Origin: Roseicyclus sediminis
Lineage (GTDB): Bacteria; Pseudomonadota; Alphaproteobacteria; Rhodobacterales; Rhodobacteraceae
Length of the DNA stretch: 64,000 nt
Assembly: GCF_025515305.1 (NCBI RefSeq)
Contig: NZ_JAOPHT010000009.1
Coordinates: 1-64,000, forward strand
Direction of reading: 5' to 3'
Shown: in pieces, positions 1 to 8,971 of the stretch
Layout: each line of letters starts with the position of its first letter
Numbering within the stretch: the first letter of the stretch is position 1
Notes under the pieces: model-generated
The model's database searches: none
What the model was told of the DNA's origin: nothing
The model's input: the letters and a program-made list of their open reading frames with translations, nothing else
Program-made: the position numbers and the translations under genes

Positions 1-1
1 T

Positions 2-1606
2 GCGGCGGTCGCGGCGCTCGAGACGGCGGCGGCGCGGGCCCCGGGCGACGCCGATATCCTCGCCGATCTCGGGCGGGCGCTCGGGCGCGACGGGCGGCCG
101 CTTGCCGCGCTCTCGCGTCTCGACGCGGCGACGCTGGCGGTCCCGGGGGGCGCGTCTGCCGAGATCGCCCGGCGCAAGGCCACGGTCCTGCGCGACATAT
201 GCCGCGAGGCAGAGGCGGAGGCCGTCCTCACCGCCGCGTCGGGCGCGGGGCAGGCAAAGGCTCCGCTCCTGCGCGATCTCGCGTTGACGCGTGCCGCGCT
301 GCGCGATGTGCCGGGCGCCGAGGCAGCCGCCCGCGACGCCATGCGCGCGCAACCGGCGCTGGCCCGGAGCCTGCCCGCAGACCTCGCCGCAGCCCTGTCC
401 GAGGAAGGCGAGATCGATGCCGCGATCGCGCTTCTCGATGCCGAGATCGCGCGCCGACCCGACGATGCCGACCTCCTGACCCGGCGCGGCCAGCACCGGC
501 AGACCGCGGGCGACCTCGAAGGCGCCGAGGCCGATCTCGTCCGTGCCACCGAGATCGCGCCGCAGGCCGCCGAGGCCTATCGCGCCTATGCGAACGGCCG
601 AACCTCGTCAGCCGACGACCCCGTGGCCCGCCGTCTCTCCGAGCAACTCTCCCGCGTCGACCTGTCTGCGCAGGCCCGCCGTGTCATGGCCTTCGCGGCG
701 GCGAAGTTCGCGGCCGACCGGAAGGACACCGAGGCCGAGACCGCGCATCTGGAACGGGCCAACCGCCTGATGGCGCAGGCCTTCCCCTATTCCTTCGATG
801 CCGACCTCGCCACCGCGCGCAAGCTCGTCGCGGACTGGCCCTCGCTGCGGGAGATCCGGGCCGAGGGGCCCTCCGATCCGGTGATCTTCGTCACCGGGCT
901 GCCACGGTCGGGAACCACGCTGGCCGAAAGCATTCTCGCGGCCCATCCGCTGGTCACGGCGGGGGGCGAGATGCCGTTCCTGTCGCGCGCGCTTGCGCCC
1001 GCGCTCGAGGGCCTGCGGGACGGTGCGCCGGATGCCGCCCGCTTCGCCGAGGCGGGCGAGCGCTACCTGCAGGCCGCGCGGCGGCGCACGGGGGCGCCTC
1101 CGGTCATCGCGGACAAGGCGATTTCCACCTTCTCGCGCATCGGCCACGCCGCGACGGCGCTTCCTGGCGCGCGCTTCGTCGTGCTGCGTCGCGACCCCCG
1201 TGACACGGGTCTGTCGCTCTGGCGGAACATGTTCCCCGAGGGATTGCACCGCTATGCCTACGATCAGGTCCAGATGGCGCGCTACATCCGGTTGCACGAG
1301 GCGCTTGTCGCCTTCTGGGCCGAACACCTGCCCGACCGGGTCCATGTCCTAGACTACGAGGCTCTGACAGCCGAACCCGAGGCCGAGACGCGGCGGCTCG
1401 TGGCATTTTGCGGCCTCGACTGGGACCCGGCCTGCCTAGCGCCCGAGGCCGCGGAGCGAAATGTCGCGACGCTGAGCTTCGCGCAGGTGCGCAAGCCCAT
1501 CGGCCGCGGCTCGGTCGCGGGGTGGCGGCGGTTCGAGGCCGGGCTGGCCGACCTTCTGGCGGAGCTCGATCGGACCGGCCCGCCTGATCTGCTTGCGACC
1601 GACTGA
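2..1606 (+). CDS. TPR-containing sulfotransferase-family protein, 5' end cut by window
   Basis: The frame is open from the window edge, so the true start lies upstream; 534 residues are visible. The N-terminal half is Ala/Asp/Glu-rich helical sequence with TPR character. The C-terminal half carries the sulfotransferase 5'-phosphosulfate loop PRSGTT (visible residues 301-306) and, further on, a 3'-phosphate-type motif (RRDPRDTGLSLW). This architecture is known from TPR-sulfotransferases that transfer sulfate from PAPS; the acceptor cannot be told from sequence. The gene ends just before a GC-rich hairpin and is convergent with the next small gene. Family assignment is firm, substrate unknown. 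Confidence 0.85.
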   Translation, partial: AAVAALETAAARAPGDADILADLGRALGRDGRPLAALSRLDAATLAVPGGASAEIARRKATVLRDICREAEAEAVLTAASGAGQAKAPLLRDLALTRAALRDVPGAEAAARDAMRAQPALARSLPADLAAALSEEGEIDAAIALLDAEIARRPDDADLLTRRGQHRQTAGDLEGAEADLVRATEIAPQAAEAYRAYANGRTSSADDPVARRLSEQLSRVDLSAQARRVMAFAAAKFAADRKDTEAETAHLERANRLMAQAFPYSFDADLATARKLVADWPSLREIRAEGPSDPVIFVTGLPRSGTTLAESILAAHPLVTAGGEMPFLSRALAPALEGLRDGAPDAARFAEAGERYLQAARRRTGAPPVIADKAISTFSRIGHAATALPGARFVVLRRDPRDTGLSLWRNMFPEGLHRYAYDQVQMARYIRLHEALVAFWAEHLPDRVHVLDYEALTAEPEAETRRLVAFCGLDWDPACLAPEAAERNVATLSFAQVRKPIGRGSVAGWRRFEAGLADLLAELDRTGPPDLLATD

Positions 1607-1630
1607 GGACGCCGCGTCCGGACATGCGAA

Positions 1631-1651
1631 GGGCGGCCGTTCTGGCCGCCC
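1631..1651. terminator. GC-rich hairpin between convergent genes
   Basis: GGGCGGCC and GGCCGCCC form a perfect 8-bp stem around a 5-nt loop, 25 bp after the sulfotransferase stop codon and 41 bp before the end of the leftward small gene. There is no strong T-run immediately after it on either strand, so intrinsic termination is likely but not certain. Confidence 0.4.
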
Positions 1652-1692
1652 CCTTGCAAGCGTTCGCATTGTTTTCCGTGCAGGCTGCGGAT

Positions 1693-1830
1693 CTATTCCG
1701 CCGCCGCGACGCTGTCCGGCTTCACCGAGGCCCGTTTCGGGCGATGCTGACGATTCCATGCCAGCTTGATCTCGCCTTCGTTCTTCTTCGCTTCTTCGAG
1801 AACGGTGCTCATCCAACGAGGGGTCTTCAT
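1693..1830 (-). CDS. small basic conserved-type protein, 45 aa, unknown function
   Basis: ATG at 1830 is preceded by an AAGGAAT-type ribosome site and opens a 45-residue frame beginning MKTPRWMSTVLEEAKK and rich in Lys/Arg. Proteins of this size with an MKTPRWM-like start are, from memory, common in Rhodobacterales genomes and have no assigned role. A longer in-frame extension upstream exists but is Arg/Pro/Gly-rich and looks non-coding, so the short start was chosen. No domain, signal peptide or membrane segment is seen. It is a lone gene, with 257 bp of non-coding DNA upstream. Confidence 0.55.
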   Translation of the reverse strand: MKTPRWMSTVLEEAKKNEGEIKLAWNRQHRPKRASVKPDSVAAAE

Positions 1831-2087
1831 TTGCCTGTATTCCTTTGCCGTGACATGCGCCCGAGTTTCTTCCGGACTTGAGCGCAGGATGCCGCGGCAA
1901 TCCGGCAGTCTTGCGGCATGAACCGCTAACCTGGGGTAAAAACTCGGGGCAAAAATGCGGCAGATTTTGCCGATCGCCGGCCTTGCTGCATTGGTCATGA
2001 CCGATCGGCGTCGGGTGTTCGTGGCAGCCCCGTGGCGAATGCCGCCCGATCCTTGCCGCAATCTCCCGTCGCGGCCCCGAAACGGGC

Positions 2088-2858
2088 CTAGAGGCGAATC
2101 GCCGAGAGAAGCCGCCCGTAATCCGCTTCGCCCCGGTGCGTCGCCCGCCGGTAGGAATAGAACCGGTTCGCGTCGCGGTAGGTGCAGTGCCGCGTCCACT
2201 CCGCCCCGGCGATCTCGGCGTCCCTCAGCCGCTTGAGGCCGTATCCGGGCAGATCGAACAAGTACTTGCCGCTGGCGCCGTTGATGAAGAACCGCGCGTT
2301 CTCGGGGTCGTCGTCGCAGAAGCGTTCGAGGAATTCCTGCCCGACTTCATAGGCGGCCTGGCTGATCGAGGGGCCGATCGCGGCGCGGATGTTCTCACGC
2401 CGCGCGCCCTGCGCCTCCATTTCCTCGATCGTCGCCTCGAGGATGCCGTCGAGCGCGCCGCGCCATCCGGCATGGGCCGCGGCGATCACGCCGGCCTCGG
2501 CATCGGCGAACAGGACGGGCTGGCAGTCGGCGGTCAGAACCGCGATGGCCAGGCCCGGCGTCGTGCTGACGATGGCATCGGCGCGCGGCCGGTCGGCGGG
2601 GGGCGCGTCGAGCGTGACGGCGGTCGCGGAATGGACCTGGTTCACGGTCACCAGATGCGTCGGGGGCACGTCGAGGGCGCGCGCGGCCCGGTCGCGGTTC
2701 ATGGCCACGATCTCGGCCTGGTCGGAGGAACCGCCGCCGCAGTTCAGGCCCTCGAATATCCCGGACGAGGCCCCCCCGCGCCGCGAGAAGAAGCCATGCC
2801 TCACGCCGTCGAGAACGGGCGAAGTCAAGATTTCAAGGCTGACGGTCACGGCGGTCAT
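2088..2858 (-). CDS. pgeF: peptidoglycan editing factor PgeF (YfiH/laccase-domain family)
   Basis: The 256-residue protein shows the family hallmarks: a GLNCGGGSSD segment near the N-terminus, VNQVHSA, a metal-binding Cys in TADCQPVLFAD and the His of AAAHAGWRGAL. The family binds a metal through one Cys and two His; the E. coli member YfiH cleaves mis-incorporated L-Ser from peptidoglycan precursors, and other homologues were earlier called polyphenol oxidases. It is the last gene of the lgt - methyltransferase - pgeF operon. Start is uncertain: a GTG at 2894 would overlap the upstream stop as GTGA, whereas the ATG at 2858 fits the usual family length better. Confidence 0.85.
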   Translation of the reverse strand: MTAVTVSLEILTSPVLDGVRHGFFSRRGGASSGIFEGLNCGGGSSDQAEIVAMNRDRAARALDVPPTHLVTVNQVHSATAVTLDAPPADRPRADAIVSTTPGLAIAVLTADCQPVLFADAEAGVIAAAHAGWRGALDGILEATIEEMEAQGARRENIRAAIGPSISQAAYEVGQEFLERFCDDDPENARFFINGASGKYLFDLPGYGLKRLRDAEIAGAEWTRHCTYRDANRFYSYRRATHRGEADYGRLLSAIRL

Positions 2859-2890
2859 GGGTGCGCTGGGCGGTCTCCCTTCGGTCCGGC

Positions 2891-3958
2891 TCACTCCGCG
2901 AATCCCGGCGGGGCCGCGGCGGTGTCAGGCACAATTGCGAGCACCCGGAAGAGGTTTCCCATTTCCTCGGGGTGCGTCAACCGCCTGTGTGCGGCGATGT
3001 GAGACTCCAGCGCCGGGCCCGAAAGGCCGTGCGCCAGCGCCTGCGCCCGCGCGGTGATGCCAAGGCGTTCGAGGAACACCCCTTGCGGAACAAGCGAGGT
3101 CGCCCGCGCGGGGCGCGCTGCGCGGGCCAGCGGCCCGAAGGCCACATGCGCGGTCAGGTCGGCGCCGCCCGGGTCTGCCAGCGGATCGGTGGGCGCATGG
3201 CCCGCCATGGCCTGGAACGTGTCGCCGATGCTCTCGGCGTCGCCGTAGTCCACGATCAGCGCCGCGCCGCCGTGGTTTGCGATCCGCCGTCCGACCCCGC
3301 CCGCGATGGCCTCTGCCGGGGTGCAGGTCTCGACGATCTGGCCTTCGGCCGTGTCGGCAAGCCGCCCCTCAAGCGCGGCGAACGGGGTCGCGGGCGCAAG
3401 GCCCATGACCAACGCGCCGTCGCGGGCGCCGACGACGCGCTCGTGCCAGGTATCGCCCTTCGCGCGCTGGAACTGCCGGATCGGCAGGGCGTCGAAGAAC
3501 TCGTTGGCGACAAGCAAAAGGGGGAGGTCCGGAACGGAATCCACCGTGTCGTGGAACCGGGGCGCGTGGGGGGCAAGTGCCGTCTGCTGCACCTTGCGCA
3601 GATGCGGCGAGGCTTCCACGAGGTGCAGGCGCAGGGCGTCGTGGAACCCCGGCACGCGCGCGGTGGCCCGGAGCGCGTCGGCCATCAGCGTGCCGCGCCC
3701 CGGCCCCAGTTCCACCAAGGCCACCTCTTCCGGCGCGCCCTGGTCGAGCCAGACCTGCGCGAGCCAGAGGCCGATCAGTTCGCCGAACATCTGCGAGACC
3801 TCGGGGGCGGTGATGAAGTCTCCCGCGCGGCCCAGCGGATCGCGGCGCGTGTAGTAGCCGTGCTCGGGGTGGAGCAGGCATTCCGTCATGTACTCGGCCA
3901 GCGTCAGCGGGCCTGTCCGCGCGATCCGTGCAAGCAGCCTGTCCTTGAGGTGGCTCAT
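2891..3958 (-). CDS. class I SAM-dependent methyltransferase, MidA/NDUFAF7 family
   Basis: The 355-residue protein begins [12 protein letters not shown] and carries the family signature [18 protein letters not shown] with [15 protein letters not shown], then a SAM-binding motif I ([11 protein letters not shown]). In mitochondria the homologue NDUFAF7 methylates an arginine of a complex I subunit during assembly; a similar respiratory role in bacteria is inference. Its ATG overlaps the lgt stop codon as ATGA, which fixes the start and indicates translational coupling. Longer upstream frames run into lgt and are not real. Confidence 0.88.
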   Translation of the reverse strand: MSHLKDRLLARIARTGPLTLAEYMTECLLHPEHGYYTRRDPLGRAGDFITAPEVSQMFGELIGLWLAQVWLDQGAPEEVALVELGPGRGTLMADALRATARVPGFHDALRLHLVEASPHLRKVQQTALAPHAPRFHDTVDSVPDLPLLLVANEFFDALPIRQFQRAKGDTWHERVVGARDGALVMGLAPATPFAALEGRLADTAEGQIVETCTPAEAIAGGVGRRIANHGGAALIVDYGDAESIGDTFQAMAGHAPTDPLADPGGADLTAHVAFGPLARAARPARATSLVPQGVFLERLGITARAQALAHGLSGPALESHIAAHRRLTHPEEMGNLFRVLAIVPDTAAAPPGFAE

Positions 3959-4866
3959 GCCGCGCGCCGCGCCCGCGAGATCAGCCAGAGCCCCAACAGG
4001 ATCATGGGAAGCGTCAGAAGCTGGCCCATCGTCAGCCCGACCGACGGCGCGAATTGCAGGGCGAAGCCGGTCGGATTGCCGGGGCTTGCGAATTGCGCGT
4101 CGGGCTGGCGAACGAATTCCACGGCGAAGCGCGACAATCCGTAGATCACGAAGAACATCCCCGTCAGCGCGCCCGGTCGCTTCAGCCAGCCGCGACGCCA
4201 CGCGAGCCACAGCAGGACCGATCCCATCAGGAGGCCTTCGAGCAGCGCCTCGTAAAGCTGCGAGGGATGGCGGGCGCAGACGGCATCGAGACCCTGCAGC
4301 AACATGCCCTCAGGGCCCGGGCAGGCCTGCGCCGCGTCGCCGGGGAAGATCACGCCCCAGGGCATGTCGGTCGGCCGACCCCAGAGCTCTGCGTTGATGA
4401 AGTTCGCGACGCGGCCGAGGCCGATCCCGATGGCCACGACCATGGACATGGCGTCGGCCACCTGCAGGGGCGGAACGCCGTTCCGGCGGCAAAAGAACGA
4501 GACGGCGACCGCCACGCCGATCAGCCCGCCATGAAACGACATGCCGCCCTCCCAGATGCGAAGGATCGACAGGGGGTCCGACAGGTATCCGCCGGGGCTG
4601 TAGAACAGCGCATAGCCGATCCGCCCGCCGAGGATGACGCCGAGAACGACAGCGGTCAGCAGGCCCTCGACCTGCTCGGGCCGCATCGGCGGCGTGTCCG
4701 CTGGCCAGAGCGCGGGCCGCTTCACCGCGCGCACGATCAGCCACCATCCAGCCACGAGACCCGCGATATAGGCAAGCGCGTACCAGCGCAGGGCGAAACG
4801 AAAGTCTCCGATCTCTATGGCGAAGAGCTCCGGCGAGATGTCGGGGAAGGGGATGGCCAGGATCAT
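3955..4866 (-). CDS. lgt: prolipoprotein diacylglyceryl transferase
   Basis: The 303-residue inner-membrane protein has about seven hydrophobic segments, the Lgt signature around [16 protein letters not shown] and the conserved [12 protein letters not shown]. Lgt transfers diacylglyceryl from phosphatidylglycerol to the lipobox Cys of preprolipoproteins, the first step of lipoprotein maturation; lipoproteins and the Lol exporter genes occur elsewhere in this window. It is first gene of a leftward three-gene operon with ATGA coupling to the methyltransferase. The second residue of the usual GN pair in the signature is Ala-Asn here (VAN), a mild variant. Confidence 0.97.
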   Translation of the reverse strand: MILAIPFPDISPELFAIEIGDFRFALRWYALAYIAGLVAGWWLIVRAVKRPALWPADTPPMRPEQVEGLLTAVVLGVILGGRIGYALFYSPGGYLSDPLSILRIWEGGMSFHGGLIGVAVAVSFFCRRNGVPPLQVADAMSMVVAIGIGLGRVANFINAELWGRPTDMPWGVIFPGDAAQACPGPEGMLLQGLDAVCARHPSQLYEALLEGLLMGSVLLWLAWRRGWLKRPGALTGMFFVIYGLSRFAVEFVRQPDAQFASPGNPTGFALQFAPSVGLTMGQLLTLPMILLGLWLISRARRAA

Positions 4867-4954
4867 GGTCGGTCGGCCCTCCGGCCTGCGGTGTCGTTCC
4901 GGCGCCGCCCTGCGCCACAGCTTCGGGGATGCGTGGCGGCCGCGGCGAAGTCAA

Positions 4955-4989
4955 CCTTGATCCCGGCGTGCCGCGCGGCCATATCAAGG
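4955..4989. promoter_or_regulatory. inverted repeat between lgt and ubiK, promoter candidate
   Basis: CCTTGAT (4955-4961) and ATCAAGG (4983-4989) form an inverted repeat. The first arm contains a TTGATC -35-like hexamer and the second a CATATC/TATCAA -10-like hexamer about 17-19 bp on, 25-30 bp upstream of the ubiK start. It could be the ubiK promoter, or an operator between divergent lgt and ubiK. Confidence 0.28.
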
Positions 4990-5011
4990 CGGCCAGACCA
5001 GGGAGACTCCG

Positions 5012-5260
5012 ATGCAGACGCGCAACCGCCTCATGGAAGATGTCAGCCAGTTGATGACGAACGCGATGGGCGTGGCCCAGGGCGCGCGCGCCGAAGCTGA
5101 GACGGCCGTCAACTCCATGATCGACCGCTGGCTTGCCGACCGCGACTTCGTGACCCGCGAGGAATTCGAGGCCGTGCGCGCCATGGCTCAGAAGGCGCGC
5201 GAGGAGAACGAGGCGTTGAAGGCCCGCATCGCCGCGCTCGAGGCGAAATCCGAGGGCTGA
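5012..5260 (+). CDS. ubiK: ubiquinone biosynthesis accessory factor UbiK (BMFP domain)
   Basis: The 82-residue protein is a membrane-fusogenic BMFP-family member: an amphipathic N-terminal helix followed by a C-terminal coiled coil (FEAVRAMAQKAREENEALKARIAALEAK) typical of UbiK/YqiC. Family members form trimers and help assemble the Ubi complex for ubiquinone synthesis. A GGGAGACTCCG-type ribosome site precedes the ATG at 5012. It stands alone, divergent from lgt. The role is inferred from family membership. Confidence 0.85.
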   Translation: MQTRNRLMEDVSQLMTNAMGVAQGARAEAETAVNSMIDRWLADRDFVTREEFEAVRAMAQKAREENEALKARIAALEAKSEG

Positions 5261-5415
5261 CACCCGCCACACTCGTGGTCCGCCGAAACCGGCGCTCCGA
5301 GCCTGAAAACGACACGGATTTTGCCCCGTGCGTGCCTCATGGCCGCCCACCCTTTGGCCACATTCGCCTGTAAACCGAAAAGAAGTGTTTTGGTTTCCTT
5401 CGAAGGTGTTCGACC

Positions 5416-6033
5416 ATGGGCGACAGTCTTCTGTCCATTTTGCTGGCCCCCGCCGCCATCCTGCTCGCCGTTGCGACGGTCGCGGCCATTGCGGTTGGCA
5501 TGCTTGTGATGCGTGCCCGCCGGCGCCGCATGCAGCGTCGTGCCGACCGGCGTCGCCGGAAGGCCGAAACCGAGCGCGTGGAAATGGCGGCGGTCGAGGC
5601 GGTCTCGATCGAGATTCCGCGGGCCTATCCGATGCCCGTCATCGAAGTGATCGAGGAGCGCGTGTTCGACCAGCTCGACGACCTGGCGGCCCAGAGCGTG
5701 ATGGGCCACCGCGTCCTGCCCCGGCTTTCGCTGAACGCCTTCCTCTACATCGGCTCCAAGGGCGTGTCCCGCGCCGAGGAGCAGGAGGCCAAGCGCATCC
5801 TGTCGTCGCGCCAGGTCGATTTCCTGGTCGTCGATGGCGACTGGCAGCCGGTCGTGGCCGTCAACCTCGAGCGTGACGCGCTGGCCTCGCAGGATGACGA
5901 CGGTCTGGAAGCCGAGATCTGCGTCGATGCCGGCGTCGCCTATTTCACCGTTGCCCCGAAGGGCCTTACGGATGCGCAACTTGCGGAAATCCGGGCCTGC
6001 CTCGGTCGTGCACAGGCGGTTGCGGCACAGTAA
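5416..6033 (+). CDS. membrane-anchored DUF2726-like protein
   Basis: The 205-residue protein begins with one hydrophobic segment (residues about 5-32) followed by a strongly basic stretch rich in Arg (about 33-52), giving a cytosol-facing single-pass anchor. The soluble part (VFDQLDDLAA, GHRVLPRLSLNAFL, VDFLVVDGDWQPVVAVNLERD) follows the order of motifs in DUF2726, a nuclease-like fold family in which the last motif normally ends in an acidic pair. Here that motif reads VNLERD and the segment ends early, so catalysis looks unlikely. ATG at 5416 has a GAAGGTG ribosome site. Function unknown. Confidence 0.7.
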   Translation: MGDSLLSILLAPAAILLAVATVAAIAVGMLVMRARRRRMQRRADRRRRKAETERVEMAAVEAVSIEIPRAYPMPVIEVIEERVFDQLDDLAAQSVMGHRVLPRLSLNAFLYIGSKGVSRAEEQEAKRILSSRQVDFLVVDGDWQPVVAVNLERDALASQDDDGLEAEICVDAGVAYFTVAPKGLTDAQLAEIRACLGRAQAVAAQ

Positions 6034-6056
6034 TCCCCACTCCGCAATATATTGTG

Positions 6057-6081
6057 GGTAACGCCAGAATTCGGCGTTGCC
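6057..6081 (+). terminator. hairpin after the DUF2726-like gene
   Basis: GGTAACGCC and GGCGTTGCC pair over 9 bp (one G-U wobble) around AGAATTC, 24 bp past the stop codon at 6033. It is followed by a pyrimidine stretch CTCCTTTCC rather than a clean T-run, so it is a moderate terminator candidate. Confidence 0.4.
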
Positions 6082-6252
6082 CTCCTTTCCGTCACAAAAA
6101 TACTTCTTTACAGGTTGCCCAAGTCGCCGCACGATATCTTGTAGGGGCCGGGCGCTGTCCGGCGACCCCTAGCAAAGACACCCAGCCATTGGTGGGAGTC
6201 TTGGATGCATAACCAAGGCCCCGCACGGCTGCCGAACAACGAGGCCTGGGCA

Positions 6253-6756
6253 ATGTCGCATTCCGAGCAGTATCTGGACGTCGAGGACATCCATCCCATC
6301 GATATCGTGGAGTCGCTCGCCACCCATCACGAGTGGGATTTCGACCGCGTCGCCGACGACCAGATCGCGATGGCGATCGAGGGGCAGTGGCGGACCTACT
6401 CGGTCACGCTGGCGTGGTCGTCCTATGACGAAACGCTGCGGATGATCTGCACCTTCGACATGGATCCGCCCGAGGCGATGCGCCCGAAGCTCTACGAGAC
6501 GATGAACCTGGTGAACGACCGCTGCTGGGCAGGCGCCTTCACGTGGTGGGCGTCGCAGAAGCTGATGGTCTACCGCTACGGCCTTGTCCTGGCCGGCGAA
6601 CAGCTTGCATGCCCCGACCAGATCGCCTGCATCGTCGAGACGGCGGTTCTGTCCTCCGAACGCTACTACCCGGCCTTCCAGCTCGCGCTCTGGTCGGACC
6701 GCACCCCGGAAGAGGCGATGCAGGTCGCCATTGCGGAGGGCTACGGCCGCGCCTAG
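6253..6756 (+). CDS. YbjN domain-containing protein
   Basis: The 167-residue protein starting MSHSEQYLDVED shows the YbjN/type III chaperone-like fold: HHEWDFDRVADDQIAMAIEG, LICTFDMDPPEAMRPKLYE-like segment, and a C-terminal LALWSDRTPEEAMQVA. YbjN proteins are small cytosolic proteins; the E. coli member affects stress and motility, with no enzymatic role known. The ATG at 6205 would add 16 residues, but alphaproteobacterial homologues usually begin near MSHSEQYL, so 6253 was chosen. It lies just upstream of proC (32 bp gap) and may be cotranscribed with it. Confidence 0.85.
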   Translation: MSHSEQYLDVEDIHPIDIVESLATHHEWDFDRVADDQIAMAIEGQWRTYSVTLAWSSYDETLRMICTFDMDPPEAMRPKLYETMNLVNDRCWAGAFTWWASQKLMVYRYGLVLAGEQLACPDQIACIVETAVLSSERYYPAFQLALWSDRTPEEAMQVAIAEGYGRA

Positions 6757-6788
6757 TCTCCGCCCCCGGAGAAATCAGGGGGACAGAG

Positions 6789-7601
6789 ATGGCGTTTTCG
6801 GAAATCGCGCGCCGTGGCCTCGTCATGCTGGGCTGCGGCAAGATGGGATCGGCGATGCTGGAAGGCTGGCTGGACCGCGATCTGCCGCCCACCTCGGTAT
6901 GCGTGATCGACCCGCATCCTTCAGACTGGCTGAAGGGGCAGGGCGTGTCCCTGAATACCGCGTTGCCGCAAAGCCCTGCCGTCGTCCTGCTGGCCGTGAA
7001 GCCGCAGATGATGGCCGAAGCGCTGCCGACCGTGGCACGTTTCGGGGGCGGTGCCACCCTGTTCCTGTCGGTGGCCGCGGGCACACCCATTGCCACGTAC
7101 GAGACCACGCTGGGTGCGGGCACGCGCATCGTCCGGGCCATGCCCAACACGCCGGCGGCTATCGGCCAGGGGATCACGGCCATCGTCGGCAACGATGCCG
7201 CCGGCCCCGAGGACCTGGCCTTGGCCGAGGCGCTCCTGTCGGCGGTGGGTCAGGTTGTGCGCCTCGATACCGAAGACCAGATCGACGCGGTCACGGGCGT
7301 TTCGGGGTCCGGTCCGGCCTATGTCTTCTACCTGATCGACGCCCTGGCTGCCGCGGCCGAGGCCGAGGGCCTGCCGCCCGCGCTTGCCATGAAACTTGCG
7401 AAGGCGACCGTTGCCGGCGCGGGTGCGCTGGCCGAAGCGGCAGCGGAGACACCCGAACAGCTGCGCATCAACGTGACAAGCCCGAACGGCACCACGCAGG
7501 CCGCCCTCGAGGTCCTGATGGATGCCGAAGACGGGCTTGCGCCGCTGATCCGGCGCACCGTCGCCGCCGGCGTGGCCCGCAGCCGGGAACTGCGCGGATG
7601 A
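6789..7601 (+). CDS. proC: pyrroline-5-carboxylate reductase
   Basis: The 270-residue enzyme reduces 1-pyrroline-5-carboxylate to proline with NAD(P)H, the last step of proline synthesis. The N-terminal Rossmann motif is LGCGKMGSAM (about residues 14-23), followed by LLAVKPQ and the family signature near GVSGSGPAYVFYLIDAL (about residues 164-180), then VTSPNGTTQAAL. A strong CAGGGGGA ribosome site precedes ATG 6789. Its stop overlaps the next start as ATGA, so it heads a three-gene rightward operon. Confidence 0.96.
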   Translation: MAFSEIARRGLVMLGCGKMGSAMLEGWLDRDLPPTSVCVIDPHPSDWLKGQGVSLNTALPQSPAVVLLAVKPQMMAEALPTVARFGGGATLFLSVAAGTPIATYETTLGAGTRIVRAMPNTPAAIGQGITAIVGNDAAGPEDLALAEALLSAVGQVVRLDTEDQIDAVTGVSGSGPAYVFYLIDALAAAAEAEGLPPALAMKLAKATVAGAGALAEAAAETPEQLRINVTSPNGTTQAALEVLMDAEDGLAPLIRRTVAAGVARSRELRG

Positions 7602-7936
7602 GCGAGATTTCGTTCGACGATTTCCTGAAGGTCGATATCCGCGTGGGCACCGTTCTGCGCGCGGAACCCTTCCCCGAGGCCCGAAAGCCCGCGATCCGGC
7701 TCTGGATCGATTTCGGCCCGCAGATCGGGGAGAAGAAGAGCTCGGCCCAGATCACGGCCCATTACACGCCCGAAGCGTTGATCGGACGGCAGGTCATGGC
7801 GGTGGTGAACTTCCCGCCCCGCCAGATCGGGCCGATGCGCTCGGAGGTTCTGGTGCTCGGGGTATCGGATCCAGAGGGCGGCATCGTGCTGCTCGCGCCG
7901 GATCTGCCAGTCCCGAACGGCGAGAGGATGCATTGA
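7598..7936 (+). CDS. tRNA-binding domain protein, CsaA family
   Basis: The 112-residue protein is a single OB-fold tRNA-binding domain: FDDFLKVDIRVGTVLRAEPF, the KSSAQIT segment, VVNFPPRQIGPMRSEVLVLG and PVPNGERMH at the C-terminus are standard for CsaA/YgjH proteins. CsaA of Bacillus has chaperone/export-related activity and binds RNA; the role in this organism is unproven. The ATG overlaps the proC stop (ATGA) and its own stop overlaps the next start (TGATG), so all three genes are translationally coupled. Confidence 0.92.
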   Translation: MSEISFDDFLKVDIRVGTVLRAEPFPEARKPAIRLWIDFGPQIGEKKSSAQITAHYTPEALIGRQVMAVVNFPPRQIGPMRSEVLVLGVSDPEGGIVLLAPDLPVPNGERMH

Positions 7937-8883
7937 TGAAGCTGCTGATTTCCCGTCGCCTGCCAGAAAGCGTCATGGCCGAGGCCGCGGCGCGGTTCGA
8001 CGTGACATGCCGGGCCGTGACGACGCCGATGGATCACGCGGAATGCGTGGCCGCGCTCGGGGCCTACGACGTGGTTCTGCCGACGCTGGGCGATGCCTTC
8101 CGCGCGCCCGCCTTCGCCGAGGCACCGGGGCCGCGCTGCCGGCTCCTGGCGAACTTCGGGGTCGGTTACAACCATATCGATGTGGATGCGGCGCGCGCGG
8201 CGGGCGTGGCCGTAACCAACACGCCGGGCGCGGTGACGGACGCGACGGCGGACATCGCGATGACGCTCATCCTGATGACCGCGCGCCGCGCGGGCGAGGG
8301 CGAGCGGTTGCTGCGTGCGGGTCAATGGACCGGATGGCACCCGACGCAGATGCTGGGCCTGCACCTGACGGGCAAGACCGTGTGCATCGTGGGCATGGGC
8401 CGTATCGGTCAGGCCATCGCGCGGCGCTGCCATTTCGGCTTCGGCTGCCGGATCGTCTACGTGAACCGCTCGGCGAAGGACGTGGAATTCCCGGCCGAGC
8501 AGATGGAGATGGAGGCGGCCCTGGGCCTGGCCGACGTCGTCGTGCTGGCCACGCCGGGCGGTGCGCAGACGCATCACCTGATCGGGGCCGGGGCCTTCGC
8601 CGCCATGCAGCCCCATGCGATCTTCGTGAACATCAGCCGCGGCGACGTTGTGGACGAGGCGGCGCTGGTCGCGGCGCTGGAGGCCGGCGAAATCGGCGGC
8701 GCGGGCCTCGACGTCTACGAGTTCGAGCCGCAGGTTCCGGCCGCCCTGATCGCCATGGAGAACGTGACGCTCCTGCCGCATCTCGGGACCGCGGCGCTGG
8801 AGGTGCGCGAAGACATGGGACGCATGGCGCTTGCCAACGTGATCGCATTTGCCGAAGGGCTGGAGCTGCCGAACCCGGTGTGA
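7936..8883 (+). CDS. D-2-hydroxyacid dehydrogenase (glyoxylate/hydroxypyruvate reductase type)
   Basis: The 315-residue enzyme has the D-isomer-specific dehydrogenase layout: substrate-domain motif LLANFGVGYNHIDV, NAD(P)-binding VGMGRIGQAIARR (about residues 152-164) and the catalytic triad positions in VNISRGDVVDE (Arg), GLDVYEFEP (Glu) and LLPHLGTAA (His). It resembles GyaR/GRHPR enzymes that reduce glyoxylate or hydroxypyruvate. The ATG at 7936 overlaps the previous stop; a TTG three bases earlier is less likely. It is the last gene of the proC operon and ends before a palindromic repeat. Confidence 0.92.
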   Translation: MKLLISRRLPESVMAEAAARFDVTCRAVTTPMDHAECVAALGAYDVVLPTLGDAFRAPAFAEAPGPRCRLLANFGVGYNHIDVDAARAAGVAVTNTPGAVTDATADIAMTLILMTARRAGEGERLLRAGQWTGWHPTQMLGLHLTGKTVCIVGMGRIGQAIARRCHFGFGCRIVYVNRSAKDVEFPAEQMEMEAALGLADVVVLATPGGAQTHHLIGAGAFAAMQPHAIFVNISRGDVVDEAALVAALEAGEIGGAGLDVYEFEPQVPAALIAMENVTLLPHLGTAALEVREDMGRMALANVIAFAEGLELPNPV

Positions 8884-8899
8884 GGTGGGCGCGGTCGAA

Positions 8900-8964
8900 G
8901 GGGGGCGTCTGCCCCCCGCCGCCTGCGGCGTCTCCCCCCGAGAGTTTTCATGCCAGGATGAAGG
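8900..8964. repeat. dispersed palindromic element, copy A
   Basis: A GC-rich hairpin (GGGGGGCGTCTGCCCCCC), a second stem built on GCCGCCTGCGGCG, a C-rich run and the tail CCAGGATGAAGGA lie between the convergent hydroxyacid dehydrogenase and tdk genes. Copy B at 14271 has the same order of parts. It probably also serves as a bidirectional terminator. Confidence 0.7.
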
Positions 8965-8971
8965 ACCGGGG

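Noticed and set aside
1955-2087. Short hydrophobic frame between the small protein and pgeF
   Set aside because: It starts without a ribosome site, turns Arg/Pro-rich and runs antisense into pgeF.
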